Positions 15,636 to 24,393 are shown, numbered from the stretch's first letter. The stretch: 64,000 bases of DNA from Chordicoccus furentiruminis (GCF_019355395.1 NZ_CP048829.1:930001-994000); one strand, 5' to 3'. Numbers and translations: made by a program. Notes: generated from the letters alone by a model not told the origin.

Positions 15636-17678
15636 TCAGATCTCTCCTTCTTCTTTCATCTGTTTGATCGTATCTTTCAGCAGCTTCAAGGCCTCTTCCA
15701 CGGTGTAGTCGGGAAGCTGGGCGCCGGCGATGTTGAGATGGCCGCCGCCTCCGAGCCGCTCCATGATCAGCTGAACGTTGACTTCATCGATGGCCCGGGC
15801 GCTGATGTAGATCTGTTCATTGTAATCCGTCAGCACGAAGGAAGCCTTGATGCCGACGACGTCGAGCAGCTCGTTGGCCGCCTGTGCGGAGACCACGGTC
15901 GGCGAATGCACGCCCCTGCTGGGGCAGACGGAAATCGCGTAGATGCCTTCGAAGATTTCCGCGTTGGCGACCGTCTGCGCCTTGGCCCGCAGATCCTCCA
16001 TGTTGTCCCGGAAAAGCTTCCTCACGCGGGTCACATCCGCGCCGCACCGTCTCAGATAGGCGGCCGCCTCGAAGGTCCGGACGCCGGTCCGGGTGACGAA
16101 ATTGTTCGTGTCGATGACGATCCCCGCGTACATGGCATCCGCCTCGACGCTGCGGAGCTTCAGGGAGTCGTCAAAGTACTGCAGCACCTCCGCCACCATC
16201 TCGCAGGTGCTCGACGCGTACGGCTCGATGTAGGACAGGACGGCGTTCTGAATCCGGTCGCTGCCCTGGCGGTGATGGTCCAGCACGACGATCGTGTTGG
16301 TGAGCCCCAGCAGATCCTTGCAGGTGATGTAGCCCGACTTATTCGTATCGACCACGACGAGCACGGTGTCCGAGCCGGTCAGCGAAGCCGCCTTCTCCCG
16401 GTTGACGAAGAAGTCCTCCCCGTACTCCGGGTCATCGCGGAAGAGCTGCATCGTCGGAAGCACGGAATCGGACACGTCGTCCGCCACGATGTGCACGGCC
16501 TTCCCGACCGTCTTCGCGGCCCGGCAGACGCCGATCGCGGCGCCGAGCGCGTCGATATCCATCAGCTTGTGTCCCATCACCACGACGCGGTCCTTGCTGT
16601 CGATGATCTCCTTGAGCGCGTGGGCCTTGACTCTCGCCTTCACACGGGTCATCTTTTCGGTCGATTCCGTCTTGCCGCCGAAGAAACGGGTCCGGTATCC
16701 GTCCTTGACCACAACCTGATCGCCGCCCCGTCCGAGTGCGAGTTCCATCGCTGCGGTCGCCGCGTCCATGTTCTGAAGGTAGGAATTCGACCCGACGCCG
16801 ATGCCGGCCGAGAGGGTCAGGGACAGCTCGTTCCCGATGTTCACGGTCTTCACGTCGTCCAGAATGGTGAAACGGGATTCCTCGCACTCGTCAAGAGACT
16901 TCTTCGGCATCATGAAGAAGTAGCGGTCATTGCCCTGCCTTTTCACGATTCCGTCGACCTCGGTGAAGTAGCGGTCGATCTTCCGCTCCACCAGCGCCAG
17001 CAGAAGGGACCGTCTGACCTCCTCAACGCCTTCCATCACTTCGTCGTAGTTGTCGAGGCAGAGGATGCCGACGACCGGCTTATTGGCCTCCCGCTCATCC
17101 GACAGGCGGGAGAAATCCGTCTCATCGAAGAGGCAGACGGCAATCAGACAGTCATTGTCATCCGCGGAAAACTCGCTCCGGTCATCCAGCATCTCATCGA
17201 CCTGAATCCGCCGGAATTCAGCCCGGAAGATGCGTCCGTTTTTCTCCACGCGGGCGGTTCCGGTCGAATCTCCCTCCAGGACGCTCTCCTGTCTCAGCTC
17301 GGGAAACAGCACGGTGATATGCTTGTGATAGTGGCGGTCCCTGCCCGACAGCGCGATGAACTCGTCGTTCATCCAGAGGAAGCGGCCGTCCTCGTCCAGA
17401 AGCGCGTAGGGAAGTGAAAACTCCTGCAGCATTTTCTTCTGAACCTGACCGTACTCCGTCGCGAAGGTGATCATCTCGTTCGCCAGCCGCGGCGCGCCCG
17501 AAAGATAGATCAGAAACACAAGCAGCACATAGATCAGCATGAAAACAAGGCCGGCGGTACCGGCCTTTGTTCCGACTCGGATATAAAGAAAGACAACAAG
17601 AACCGCCCAGAGTGAAATCAGCGCAAGCGGCCATTGCAGATAACTCTTCAGCTTTCCTGTCACTTTCAGATGCTTCAT
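15636..17678 (-). CDS. gdpP: Cyclic-di-AMP phosphodiesterase GdpP
   Basis: 680 aa from the ATG at 17678; GAGAGGG is 9 nt upstream, whereas the ATG at 17684 would sit only 3 nt from it. Two membrane helices (about 10-50), a PAS-like sensor (about 60-150), a degenerate GGDEF domain (about 170-300) and a DHH/DHHA1 phosphodiesterase. The catalytic motifs are GHKLMDIDALG, VVVDTNKSG, LDHHRQG and GGGGHLNIAGAQL. It hydrolyses c-di-AMP to pApA and so affects cell wall and potassium homeostasis. It heads the gdpP-rplI-dnaB-glyA operon. Confidence 0.95.
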   Translation of the reverse strand: MKHLKVTGKLKSYLQWPLALISLWAVLVVFLYIRVGTKAGTAGLVFMLIYVLLVFLIYLSGAPRLANEMITFATEYGQVQKKMLQEFSLPYALLDEDGRFLWMNDEFIALSGRDRHYHKHITVLFPELRQESVLEGDSTGTARVEKNGRIFRAEFRRIQVDEMLDDRSEFSADDNDCLIAVCLFDETDFSRLSDEREANKPVVGILCLDNYDEVMEGVEEVRRSLLLALVERKIDRYFTEVDGIVKRQGNDRYFFMMPKKSLDECEESRFTILDDVKTVNIGNELSLTLSAGIGVGSNSYLQNMDAATAAMELALGRGGDQVVVKDGYRTRFFGGKTESTEKMTRVKARVKAHALKEIIDSKDRVVVMGHKLMDIDALGAAIGVCRAAKTVGKAVHIVADDVSDSVLPTMQLFRDDPEYGEDFFVNREKAASLTGSDTVLVVVDTNKSGYITCKDLLGLTNTIVVLDHHRQGSDRIQNAVLSYIEPYASSTCEMVAEVLQYFDDSLKLRSVEADAMYAGIVIDTNNFVTRTGVRTFEAAAYLRRCGADVTRVRKLFRDNMEDLRAKAQTVANAEIFEGIYAISVCPSRGVHSPTVVSAQAANELLDVVGIKASFVLTDYNEQIYISARAIDEVNVQLIMERLGGGGHLNIAGAQLPDYTVEEALKLLKDTIKQMKEEGEI

Positions 17679-17810
17679 GTGCATGGGCCCTCTCAAAATG
17701 TTCCCAAAGACGTCATTCCTCGTTAAGACTGTTCATCTGACGCGGCCCATCCGGCTTCTCCCGGACATATGCGAACAGCGGTTCCGCCGCCGCTTCTGCG
17801 CGGGAATGCG

Positions 17811-17848
17811 AAAAAAGAACCGCCATTACACACCGGTAATGACGGTTC
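17811..17848 (-). terminator. Intrinsic terminator after rpsR
   Basis: On the minus strand GAACCGTCATTAC pairs with GTAATGGCGGTTC (one mismatch), followed by TTTTTT. It closes the rpsF-ssb-rpsR operon before gdpP. Confidence 0.9.
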
Positions 17849-17865
17849 GATTATACCATGAAAAA

Positions 17866-18126
17866 TCAGTCCTGTACATACGGGAGGATCGCAAGATGGC
17901 GTGCACGCTTGATCGCCGTGGTCAGCTCGCGCTGATGCTTCGCGCAGTTGCCCGTGATCCGTCTCGGAAGGATCTTGCCGCGCTCGGAGATATATCTCTT
18001 CAGCTTGTTGACATCCTTGTAGCTGATCTCGTTGTCCTTGCCGCAGAAGACGCAGACTTTCTTTCTTCTGTGGAAGCCGCCTTTTCTTCTGAATCCGCCT
18101 TCACTGTTCGATTTCTGGTATGCCAT
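17866..18126 (-). CDS. rpsR: 30S ribosomal protein S18
   Basis: 86 aa. The N-terminus is basic and Gly-rich ([15 protein letters not shown]), followed by the zinc-ribbon-like VCVFC and the core [42 protein letters not shown], diagnostic of S18. It pairs with S6 in the platform of the small subunit. Last gene of the rpsF-ssb-rpsR operon. Confidence 0.98.
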   Translation of the reverse strand: MAYQKSNSEGGFRRKGGFHRRKKVCVFCGKDNEISYKDVNKLKRYISERGKILPRRITGNCAKHQRELTTAIKRARHLAILPYVQD

Positions 18127-18160
18127 GTTCTTTCTCCTTTATCTTCCCGGGGCGCGTCGT

Positions 18161-18637
18161 TCAGTTGAACGGAAGCTCCTCGTCGATGCTGTCCGGAATA
18201 TTCATGAAACCGTCGCCCGGATCCTCGGGAGCGGCCGCCGTCTTCGCCTTCGGTCTGGCCGCTGAAGCGGCCGGGTCAGCCGACGCGCGGTAGGCCGCGC
18301 TGTTCGCCTGGGAGACTGACTTGCTCTCGGCAAATTCCTGGTTCTCGATCACGATCTGGTTTCTGTAAACGGTCCGGCCGTCCTTGTCCTGATAGTTATC
18401 GTTCTGCAGTCTTCCCTGAATTACCATCTTGGTTCCCTGATGAAGATATTTTTCAGCGAATTCTGCCTGCCGCCCGAAGGCGACACAGTCGAAGAAGTCC
18501 GCCTCCGGCTGTCCGTCCCGTTTGAAGCGCCGGTCGACGGCCAGTCTGTAGTGAGCGATCGCGGTTGCGCTCTCGCCCGTGGAATAGCGGATTTCCGGAT
18601 CTCTTGTCAGACGTCCCATCATAATCACAGTGTTCAT
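18161..18637 (-). CDS. ssb: Single-stranded DNA-binding protein
   Basis: 158 aa. The OB fold (1-110) begins MNTVIMMGRLTRDPEIRYS and includes FDCVAFGRQAEFAEKYLHQGTKMVIQGRL. An Ala/Pro-rich linker (about 115-148) leads to an acidic tip ending DSIDEELPFN, the tail that recruits replication and repair partners. Its place between rpsF and rpsR is the conserved arrangement for the main replicative SSB. Confidence 0.97.
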   Translation of the reverse strand: MNTVIMMGRLTRDPEIRYSTGESATAIAHYRLAVDRRFKRDGQPEADFFDCVAFGRQAEFAEKYLHQGTKMVIQGRLQNDNYQDKDGRTVYRNQIVIENQEFAESKSVSQANSAAYRASADPAASAARPKAKTAAAPEDPGDGFMNIPDSIDEELPFN

Positions 18638-18710
18638 CGTCGTACCTCATTCGATCAAATGAATGTTCTCGGGTGGCTGTGAGCGGGGAGCCGCCTTGAG
18701 CTTCCGGTGC

Positions 18711-19139
18711 TTACTGCTCAGCCGGTGCCTCGGCCGCGGCCTCTTCCGCCGGAGCCTGCTCCTTGCTCTCCTCAGCCGGAGCCTCTTCCTTCGGAGCCTC
18801 CTCCTTAGCCGGCGCTTCCGTCTTCTCCGGAGCAACGGAGAAGGTATCGTTGTCCTTGCGGACGACCAGATATCTCAGCACGTTGTCCATGATTCTCATC
18901 CGGCCTTCCAGCTGATTCGGCGTATCGGAATCGTCGGAAGTGAACTGGATGAAATAGTAGTAGGCTTCCGTCACCTTCTGGATCTCATAAGCCAGCTTCC
19001 GCTTGCCCCATTCCTCTGTCTCGCCGACCGTGCCTCCGAAACGGGTGATGTAGTTCTTGGCCTTCTCAAGAACGGCCGCGCGCGTATCATCATCGAGTTT
19101 GGCGCTGATGACGAGTGCAAGTTCGTACTTCGTTGTCAT
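18711..19139 (-). CDS. rpsF: 30S ribosomal protein S6 with Ala/Glu-rich tail
   Basis: 142 aa. The ferredoxin-like S6 core covers residues 1-97 (MTTKYELALVISAKL, GKRKLAYEIQKVTEAYYYFIQF). The remaining ~40 residues are an acidic low-complexity tail built on repeats of EAPAEE/KEEAP. S6 is normally ~95-100 aa in Firmicutes; the tail is unusual though not unique. AAGGAGG is 8 nt before the ATG. Transcribed from the promoter at 19218-19246. Confidence 0.97.
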   Translation of the reverse strand: MTTKYELALVISAKLDDDTRAAVLEKAKNYITRFGGTVGETEEWGKRKLAYEIQKVTEAYYYFIQFTSDDSDTPNQLEGRMRIMDNVLRYLVVRKDNDTFSVAPEKTEAPAKEEAPKEEAPAEESKEQAPAEEAAAEAPAEQ

Positions 19140-19150
19140 GTCAATTTCCT

Positions 19151-19185
19151 CCTTATGGCCTTTGGCCTTCCGCTTCGGGCGGAAG
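19151..19185 (-). promoter_or_regulatory. Structured rpsF leader, candidate S6:S18 autoregulatory site
   Basis: On the minus strand the leader has a hairpin CTTCCGC/GCGGAAG with a loop CCGAA (19167-19185), followed by GGCCaaaGGCC next to the ribosome binding site. Leaders of rpsF in many bacteria bind the S6:S18 complex through a CCG trinucleotide. The CCG in this loop makes the leader a candidate, not a confirmed member. Confidence 0.4.
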
Positions 19186-19217
19186 ACAAGGAACTGTTAA
19201 AACTCTCACGGGTGTCA

Positions 19218-19246
19218 AGTATACCATGCGCTTCCGTTTCTGACAA
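19218..19246 (-). promoter_or_regulatory. Promoter of the rpsF-ssb-rpsR operon
   Basis: Minus-strand TTGTCA (19246-19241), a 17-nt spacer, then TATACT (19223-19218). This is a near-consensus vegetative sigma factor promoter about 80 nt before rpsF. Confidence 0.8.
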
Positions 19247-19286
19247 GAATAAGATCGAACGCTTTTGCAGCGGGAATCGCGCCGGT

Positions 19287-20021
19287 TCATCTCACCTGTA
19301 TCTTCGAGAGAACATCTCCGATCGGCGCGGAAATCACAAGATCCGCGCTTCTGTCCCTTGAGGTCGCCGACTTGTTGATCAGAACCATCCGGTCGCCCCG
19401 GAAATAATCGATGAGGCCCGCGGCAGGATAGACCACCAGAGACGTGCCGCTGATCATCAGACAGTCCGCGTCACGGATCGCGTTGACCGCGCCTTCGACG
19501 CACGCCTGGTCCAGCCCTTCCTCGTAGAGCACCACGTCCGGCTTCACAAGCCCGCCGCACTCGTCGCAGCGCGGCACGCCCGGCGCGGCCTTCACATACG
19601 CCGCATCAAAGAACTTTCCGCAGCGAAGACAGTGGTTGCGGTGAATCGATCCGTGCAGCTCGTATACACGCCGGCTCCCGGCCTTCTGATGAAGTCCGTC
19701 GATGTTCTGCGTGACCACCGCCTTCAGTTTTCCGGCCCGTTCCAGCTCGGCCAGCTTTCTGTGGGCCGGGTTCGGTTCCACATCGAGAATCAGCATCTTA
19801 TCCTTATAAAAACGGTAAAATTCCTCCGTGTTCTGAAGGAAAAAGCTGTGGCTGATGATGGTTTCCGGCGGATAGGCGTACTGCTGGTGATAGAGACCGT
19901 CCTGACTCCGGAAATCCGGAATCCCGCTCTCCGTGGAGACGCCCGCCCCTCCGAAAAACACAATGCGCTGATGCGTGTCGACGATCTTCTGCAGTTCCCC
20001 GATCTGTTCCTCGTATGTCAT
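19287..20021 (-). CDS. cobB: NAD-dependent protein deacylase, sirtuin family
   Basis: 244 aa from the ATG at 20021 (MTYEEQIGELQ), with AAGGGAGGGAG upstream; the longer frame has no such site. The NAD-binding motif GAGVSTESGIPDFRS, the catalytic-His stretch TQNIDGLHQKAG/ELHGSIH, the zinc-binding pairs CLRC and CDEC, and ISGTSLVVYPAAGLIDY are all present. It removes acyl groups from lysines, linking enzyme activity to NAD. It follows the sortase gene on the same strand across a hairpin-containing gap. Confidence 0.95.
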   Translation of the reverse strand: MTYEEQIGELQKIVDTHQRIVFFGGAGVSTESGIPDFRSQDGLYHQQYAYPPETIISHSFFLQNTEEFYRFYKDKMLILDVEPNPAHRKLAELERAGKLKAVVTQNIDGLHQKAGSRRVYELHGSIHRNHCLRCGKFFDAAYVKAAPGVPRCDECGGLVKPDVVLYEEGLDQACVEGAVNAIRDADCLMISGTSLVVYPAAGLIDYFRGDRMVLINKSATSRDRSADLVISAPIGDVLSKIQVR

Positions 20022-20043
20022 GATGCTCCCTCCCTTCCAAAGA

Positions 20044-20089
20044 CGGCGCCTCCGTCCCCCGGCCGGATCGGCCGGAAGCGGAGGCGCCG
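20044..20089 (-). other. Compound hairpin between sortase and sirtuin genes
   Basis: CGGCGCCTCCG (20044-20054) pairs with CGGAGGCGCCG (20079-20089) and encloses CCGGCC/GGCCGG. Only a weak T stretch follows on the minus strand. It could end the sortase transcript or act as a processing site. Confidence 0.45.
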
Positions 20090-20129
20090 CACACATGATT
20101 CTGTTTTAATCGCTCCTCCGCAGCCTTTC

Positions 20130-21041
20130 TTAACCGGTCTGCCCCGCCGCATCATCCCCTTCGTAGACGCCGTCGGAGGGCGCGGCAGACGGCGTCGGAG
20201 CCGGCGTCGTCTTCTTCTCCGGGCGCACGGATGAAACGCACTTCCCGATGACCACCTTCCGCACATTGCTGTCCGACGTGCAGGTGCTCAGAATGACGGT
20301 CTTGTCCGTTTTATAAAGCGGAAGCTCGTTTTTGACCTCCGATCCTGCCTGAAGTTTCTTTTCCCATGCGAGAAAGGAATCGTCTCCGCCTGAATACAGC
20401 GTGTAGACGTCCGATTCCGCAGCAGTGGACATGATAGAATAAATATGGTAGCGGTAATTTCCCTCCGGCGTCAGAATCCAGAAGTACGGATGCTCCTCAT
20501 ACTGATCCGCCACGTACTTCAGCATCCCGAACATGCTTCCGTTCTTCATGTTGTGCCCATACACGATGGAATCCGGGTCTGAGAAATCCGACGCATTGTG
20601 GAAGTCCATGAAGATCGCGCCGGCGAACAGATCCTGCCGCTCAAAGGTCCGGTGCAGATAGTAATCGTTGTCCTTTGCCTGGCAGATCGGATAGCTGATC
20701 TTCGGCTGCGCGTCGATATAGAGCCAGCCCACAATCTCCGGGTTGATCGACTTCAGCTTGTTCCAGTCCACAGTCAGCGGCGGCTCGGCGTCCTCGATGT
20801 CCGGGTAGGGCGGCGTCTGGGCCGGCGTTCCCGGCGAAGTCCCGTCGGAAACCGCCGGAATCGATTCGGCCGGCGCGGTATAGGAATCTGCCAGCCGCGC
20901 GTACTCCTTTCCGCTCTCGCGGTACACATGAAAGATCTGGAAGAGCTGCCAGCCGGAAAAGGCCAGCACCCCCAGTGCGACCGCCAGCACCACGGTCCGC
21001 ACGACTCCGAATCCGCTTCCGCCTTTCTTCCTTCCGTTCAC
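20130..21041 (-). CDS. srtB: Class B sortase
   Basis: 303 aa. One N-terminal membrane helix (about 13-36), a Pro/Thr/Ser-rich linker (about 55-88) and the sortase barrel. The catalytic residues are H163 (VYGHNM), C254 (ILSTCTSD) and R261 (SNVRKVV). A low-complexity tail rich in Pro/Thr/Ser/Ala follows residue 272. Class B sortases attach proteins to peptidoglycan. No LPXTG- or NPQTN-like substrate gene is visible in the window, so its targets are elsewhere. Its start is 33 bp after the aminotransferase stop. Confidence 0.92.
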   Translation of the reverse strand: MNGRKKGGSGFGVVRTVVLAVALGVLAFSGWQLFQIFHVYRESGKEYARLADSYTAPAESIPAVSDGTSPGTPAQTPPYPDIEDAEPPLTVDWNKLKSINPEIVGWLYIDAQPKISYPICQAKDNDYYLHRTFERQDLFAGAIFMDFHNASDFSDPDSIVYGHNMKNGSMFGMLKYVADQYEEHPYFWILTPEGNYRYHIYSIMSTAAESDVYTLYSGGDDSFLAWEKKLQAGSEVKNELPLYKTDKTVILSTCTSDSNVRKVVIGKCVSSVRPEKKTTPAPTPSAAPSDGVYEGDDAAGQTG

Positions 21042-21074
21042 CGGCTCACCTCCTTTCGGATCCGTTCCGTCCGT

Positions 21075-22364
21075 TTACGCCTCCAGCAGCTTCTCCACGC
21101 TGACGAGCCGGACGCTCAGCGTGAAGACCGCGGCTGCCTTTTTCAGCTCCTCCAGCGTCGGGAACGAAGGCGCGATCCGGATGTTGCTGTCCTTCGGATC
21201 CTTCCCGTACGGATAGGTCGCCCCTGCCGGCGTCAGCTTGACGCCGGCTTCCGCGCACTTCGCCACAATCGCCTTCGCGCAGCCGTCCATCGAATCGAAG
21301 GAAATGAAGTAGCCGCCTCTCGGGTTCGTCCAGCTTGCGATCCCGAGGCCGCCGAGATCCTTCTCAAGTGCATTCTCCACCGCCTCGAATTTCGGGCGCA
21401 GGATCGCGGCGTGACGGGACATATGCGCATGCATGTTCGCCATATTGCCGAAGAAGCGGACATGGCGCAGCTGATTCAGCTTGTCGTGGCCTATGGTCTG
21501 AACCTGCATGAACTTCGAGATATCCTCAAGGTTCCGCTTCGAGGAAGCCAGCGCCGCGAGACCCGAGCCGGGGAAGGTCACCTTCGACGTGGAGATGAAC
21601 TTGTAGACCATATCCGGGTGTCCCGCCTTCTCGCACTCATCCAGAATCTCGAGTATGACGTCCTGCTTCTCCGGCTCGTCATAGAGATGATGAATCGAGT
21701 AGGCGTTGTCCCAGTAGATCCGGAAATCCTCCGCCGCCGGATTCAGCCGGGCGAAACGGAGCACGGTCGCGTCGGAATAGCTGTAGCCCTGGGGATTCGA
21801 ATACTTCGGCACACACCAGATTCCCTTGACCGCGGGATCGCTGTTTACGTACTGTTCCACCAGATCCATATCCGGGCCTTCCGGCGTCATCGGGATGTTG
21901 ATCATCTCGATGCCGAAGAACTCGGTGATACGGAAATGCCGGTCATAGCCGGGCACCGGGCAGAGGAATTTCACCTTGTCCAGCCGGCACCAGGGCGTGC
22001 TGCCGCAGACTCCGTGGGTGTAGGACCGGGACACGGTATCGAACATGATATTGAGAGAGGAGTTGCCGAAGATGATCATATGATCCGGAGAGACCTCGGA
22101 CATCTCGCCCATCAGGCGCTTGGCTTCCGGAATGCCGTCCATGATGCCGTAGTTGCGGCAGTCCGTTCCCGTCTCGTCCAGGAAATACGAGTCGCCGTTG
22201 AGCACATCCATCATCTCGTTCGACAGCTCAAGCTGCGCCTTCGACGGCTTGCCCCGGGACATATCGAGCTTCAGGTGCTGCGCCTTCACTTCCGCGAACT
22301 GACGCTCCAGCGCTTCCTTCTCGCTCAGCAGCTCGTCTCTGGTCATCTCATTGTAAGCCTTCAT
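21075..22364 (-). CDS. Class Ic aspartate aminotransferase-type PLP enzyme
   Basis: 429 aa from the ATG at 22364 (MKAYNEMTRDEL), with AGAGGAGAG upstream; the longer frame to 22556 is not credible. The sequence matches the subgroup Ic aspartate aminotransferase family: LKLDMSRGKPSKAQLELS near the N-terminus, VPKYSNPQGYSYSD, the PLP contact YWDNAYSIHHLYDE, and the PLP lysine in FISTSKVTFPGSGLAAL. It likely transfers the amino group between aspartate and 2-oxoglutarate; exact substrates cannot be read. It is upstream of the sortase and sirtuin genes on the same strand. Confidence 0.9.
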   Translation of the reverse strand: MKAYNEMTRDELLSEKEALERQFAEVKAQHLKLDMSRGKPSKAQLELSNEMMDVLNGDSYFLDETGTDCRNYGIMDGIPEAKRLMGEMSEVSPDHMIIFGNSSLNIMFDTVSRSYTHGVCGSTPWCRLDKVKFLCPVPGYDRHFRITEFFGIEMINIPMTPEGPDMDLVEQYVNSDPAVKGIWCVPKYSNPQGYSYSDATVLRFARLNPAAEDFRIYWDNAYSIHHLYDEPEKQDVILEILDECEKAGHPDMVYKFISTSKVTFPGSGLAALASSKRNLEDISKFMQVQTIGHDKLNQLRHVRFFGNMANMHAHMSRHAAILRPKFEAVENALEKDLGGLGIASWTNPRGGYFISFDSMDGCAKAIVAKCAEAGVKLTPAGATYPYGKDPKDSNIRIAPSFPTLEELKKAAAVFTLSVRLVSVEKLLEA

Positions 22365-22480
22365 AAACTCTCCTCTCTTCCATGCTGCGTCAAACCTTAT
22401 AATCGACTTGATTTTAAGGCAACGCCCCGAACGTGTCAACAACAGCACCTTGCGGAGAGGCCGCGCTGCATGTATGATGA

Positions 22481-22538
22481 GGGAAATGCAGCCGGCGGCC
22501 GGAAGCCGGAACCGGTTATGCGGGAAATGCAGCCGGCG
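22481..22538. repeat. Direct repeat of 17 bp, 41-bp period
   Basis: GGGAAATGCAGCCGGCG occurs at 22481-22497 and again at 22522-22538, in the gap between the divergent aminotransferase and methyltransferase genes. The function is unknown; it may be an operator pair or a duplication scar. Confidence 0.7.
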
Positions 22539-22611
22539 CGTCCGGGCGGCGGGCAAAAACGGGCCGGCGCACGCAGGACAGGCAGAAGGCGGATGAGGAT
22601 AAGGAGACGTT

Positions 22612-23475
22612 ATGTGGGTCGCGGATCGATGGAAGGAATATGAAGTGCTGGATACATCCGGGGGAGAGAAGCTCGAGCGATGGGGCCGCTACCTGCTGAT
22701 CCGTCCGGATCCGCAGATTATCTGGCAGACGCCGAAGAAGCACTCCGGCTGGAAAAGGCCCAACGGCCACTACCACCGGAGCGCCCGGGGCGGAGGAAGC
22801 TGGGAGTTCTTCGATCTTCCGAAGAGCTGGATCATCCGCTACGACGATCTGGCGTTCCACCTGAAGCCCTTCAGCTTCAAGCATACCGGCCTTTTCCCGG
22901 AACAGGCCGCCAACTGGGACTGGTTCCGTCCTCTCATTGAGCACGCGGGCAGACCGATCCGCGTGCTCAACCTCTTCGCGTACACGGGCGGAGCGACCTG
23001 CGCCGCACTGGCAGCCGGCGCTTCCGTCACCCATGTGGACGCGTCGAAAGGCATGGTAACCTGGGCCCATGAGAACGCGGAGCTCTCCGGCGTCGGGTTC
23101 CGGGACGTCCGCTGGCTCGTGGACGACTGCACCAAATTCGTGCAGCGCGAGCTCAGGCGCGGCAGCCGCTACGATGCCGTTATCATGGACCCTCCCTCCT
23201 ACGGACGGGGTCCGAAGGGCGAGATCTGGAAGATTGAGGACACGGTCTTCCCGCTGATTTCGCTCTGCGCGCAGCTGCTGAGCGACCGTCCGCTCTTTTT
23301 CCTGATCAGTTCCTACACCACCGGCCTTCAGAGCGGCGTGCTCACCTATATGCTGCACACCGCGCTGGACGGCAGAAACCCCGCCGCAATCGAATCCGGA
23401 GAGATCGGTCTTCCGGTTTCCGGAAACGGTCTCATCCTGCCCTGCGGCTGCGCCGGCCGGGCCTGGTGGAGCTGA
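22612..23475 (+). CDS. Class I SAM-dependent methyltransferase, RlmI/RlmK-like
   Basis: 287 aa with AAGGAGA just upstream of the ATG. The N-terminal part (about 1-105, DRWKEYEVLDTSGGEKLERWGRYLLIRPDPQIIW) matches bacterial SAM methyltransferases related to RlmI and RlmL. The SAM-binding motif is VLNLFAYTGGATCAALAAGA (about 122-141) and the catalytic-type motif is IMDPPSYGRGPKGE. It probably methylates 23S rRNA, but the site cannot be told. Encoded alone, divergent from the aminotransferase. Confidence 0.85.
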   Translation: MWVADRWKEYEVLDTSGGEKLERWGRYLLIRPDPQIIWQTPKKHSGWKRPNGHYHRSARGGGSWEFFDLPKSWIIRYDDLAFHLKPFSFKHTGLFPEQAANWDWFRPLIEHAGRPIRVLNLFAYTGGATCAALAAGASVTHVDASKGMVTWAHENAELSGVGFRDVRWLVDDCTKFVQRELRRGSRYDAVIMDPPSYGRGPKGEIWKIEDTVFPLISLCAQLLSDRPLFFLISSYTTGLQSGVLTYMLHTALDGRNPAAIESGEIGLPVSGNGLILPCGCAGRAWWS

Positions 23476-23538
23476 ATGCGCCGGCGGCCGGCAGCCGTGT
23501 CGGATGAATCCGAACACTCCTGCAGCCGGCCGCCAAAA

Positions 23539-23570
23539 AAGGGATCCGCGTCTCATGGCGCGGATCCCTT
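23539..23570. terminator. Bidirectional intrinsic terminator
   Basis: AAGGGATCCGCG (23539-23550) pairs with CGCGGATCCCTT (23559-23570), with an A run before it and TTTCTTT after. It separates the convergent methyltransferase and SH3 lipoprotein genes. Confidence 0.92.
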
Positions 23571-23586
23571 TTTCTTTACCTGTTTA

Positions 23587-24174
23587 TTATTCGAAGTACT
23601 TCGAGCTGACCCATCCGGTCTCGCCGTTGTATTCGACCTCATACCATCCGTCCTGAGAGTCAAGGACTGTCACGGTCTCGCCTTCCTTGATGCCGCCGAT
23701 GATGTTATCTTCATCGCTGGTATCCGGTTCCGAGCGGAAATTCACGGTTGCCTTCGCCGTCGCGGTATTGCCCTCGCCCGCCGGCACAAAGGACTCCGCG
23801 CTGGAGGTGGCATCCGCCGCCGGTGTCGCAGTCGGAGCCGGCGTCGCAGTCGCCGCCGGAGTGACGGCTGTGGCCGCGTTCGACGTCGCTGCGGTCGTGC
23901 CCGACGTGGTCGCGCCTGTTGCTGCATTTCCGACCACCTGCGCCGGAATCGCCGGAAGCGAGGAGGATGTGGAAGAAGCGGCGGACGTCGTGCCCGCTAC
24001 CGTTACCGTACCCGCGTTCACCGCCGTCGTCTGGTTCGCGTTGCCGCCCACCGTCGTCGTAGTCGAATCACTGTCTGTAAGAGAAGAAATCGTACTCGCC
24101 CCTCCGCATGCCGTCAGCGAAAGCGCCGATACGCACGCAGTCAGAACCAGTGCAGCTCTGATCTGTCTTTTCAT
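23587..24174 (-). CDS. Lipoprotein with Thr/Ala-rich linker and bacterial SH3 domain
   Basis: 195 aa from the ATG at 24174, with AAAGGGG upstream. A lipoprotein signal peptide ends in the lipobox LTAC followed by GG, so the mature protein is lipid-anchored. A low-complexity Ser/Thr/Ala/Pro linker (about 25-130) leads to an SH3b domain (about 130-195, ATVNFRSEPDTSDEDNIIGGIKEGETVTVLDSQDGWYEVEYNGETGWVSS). SH3b domains often bind cell-wall peptides. No enzyme domain is present. The repetitive linker makes the G+C locally high. Confidence 0.9.
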   Translation of the reverse strand: MKRQIRAALVLTACVSALSLTACGGASTISSLTDSDSTTTTVGGNANQTTAVNAGTVTVAGTTSAASSTSSSLPAIPAQVVGNAATGATTSGTTAATSNAATAVTPAATATPAPTATPAADATSSAESFVPAGEGNTATAKATVNFRSEPDTSDEDNIIGGIKEGETVTVLDSQDGWYEVEYNGETGWVSSKYFE

Positions 24175-24305
24175 CCGTAAATCCCCTTTCAAAATGCACG
24201 CAATAAACCGCGCCTGCCGTGACGCATCGTCGTGCGCCCCTCAAACACGCGCATGCAAACGAGCAAAAGCCGGAACGGATATACCATTGCACGGATCCTG
24301 CTCCA

Positions 24306-24378
<73 letters not shown>

Positions 24379-24393
24379 GAGTGATCGAGAATC

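Noticed and set aside
15606-17417. 603-codon plus-strand frame opposite gdpP
   Set aside because: Shadow frame of the DHH-domain gene; composition follows the reverse complement of gdpP codons.
17850-17857. TATAAT-like box on the minus strand after rpsR
   Set aside because: No -35 at proper spacing, and a strong terminator follows at once, so it would not drive gdpP.
20598-22643. 681-codon plus-strand frame spanning the sortase and aminotransferase genes
   Set aside because: Crosses two well-supported minus-strand genes and an intergenic gap; no domain found.
23742-23990. Ala/Thr/Pro repeat region as a possible repeat array or CRISPR
   Set aside because: The repetition is imperfect codon-level low complexity inside the lipoprotein linker; there are no spacers or constant repeats. 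No CRISPR array was seen anywhere in the window.
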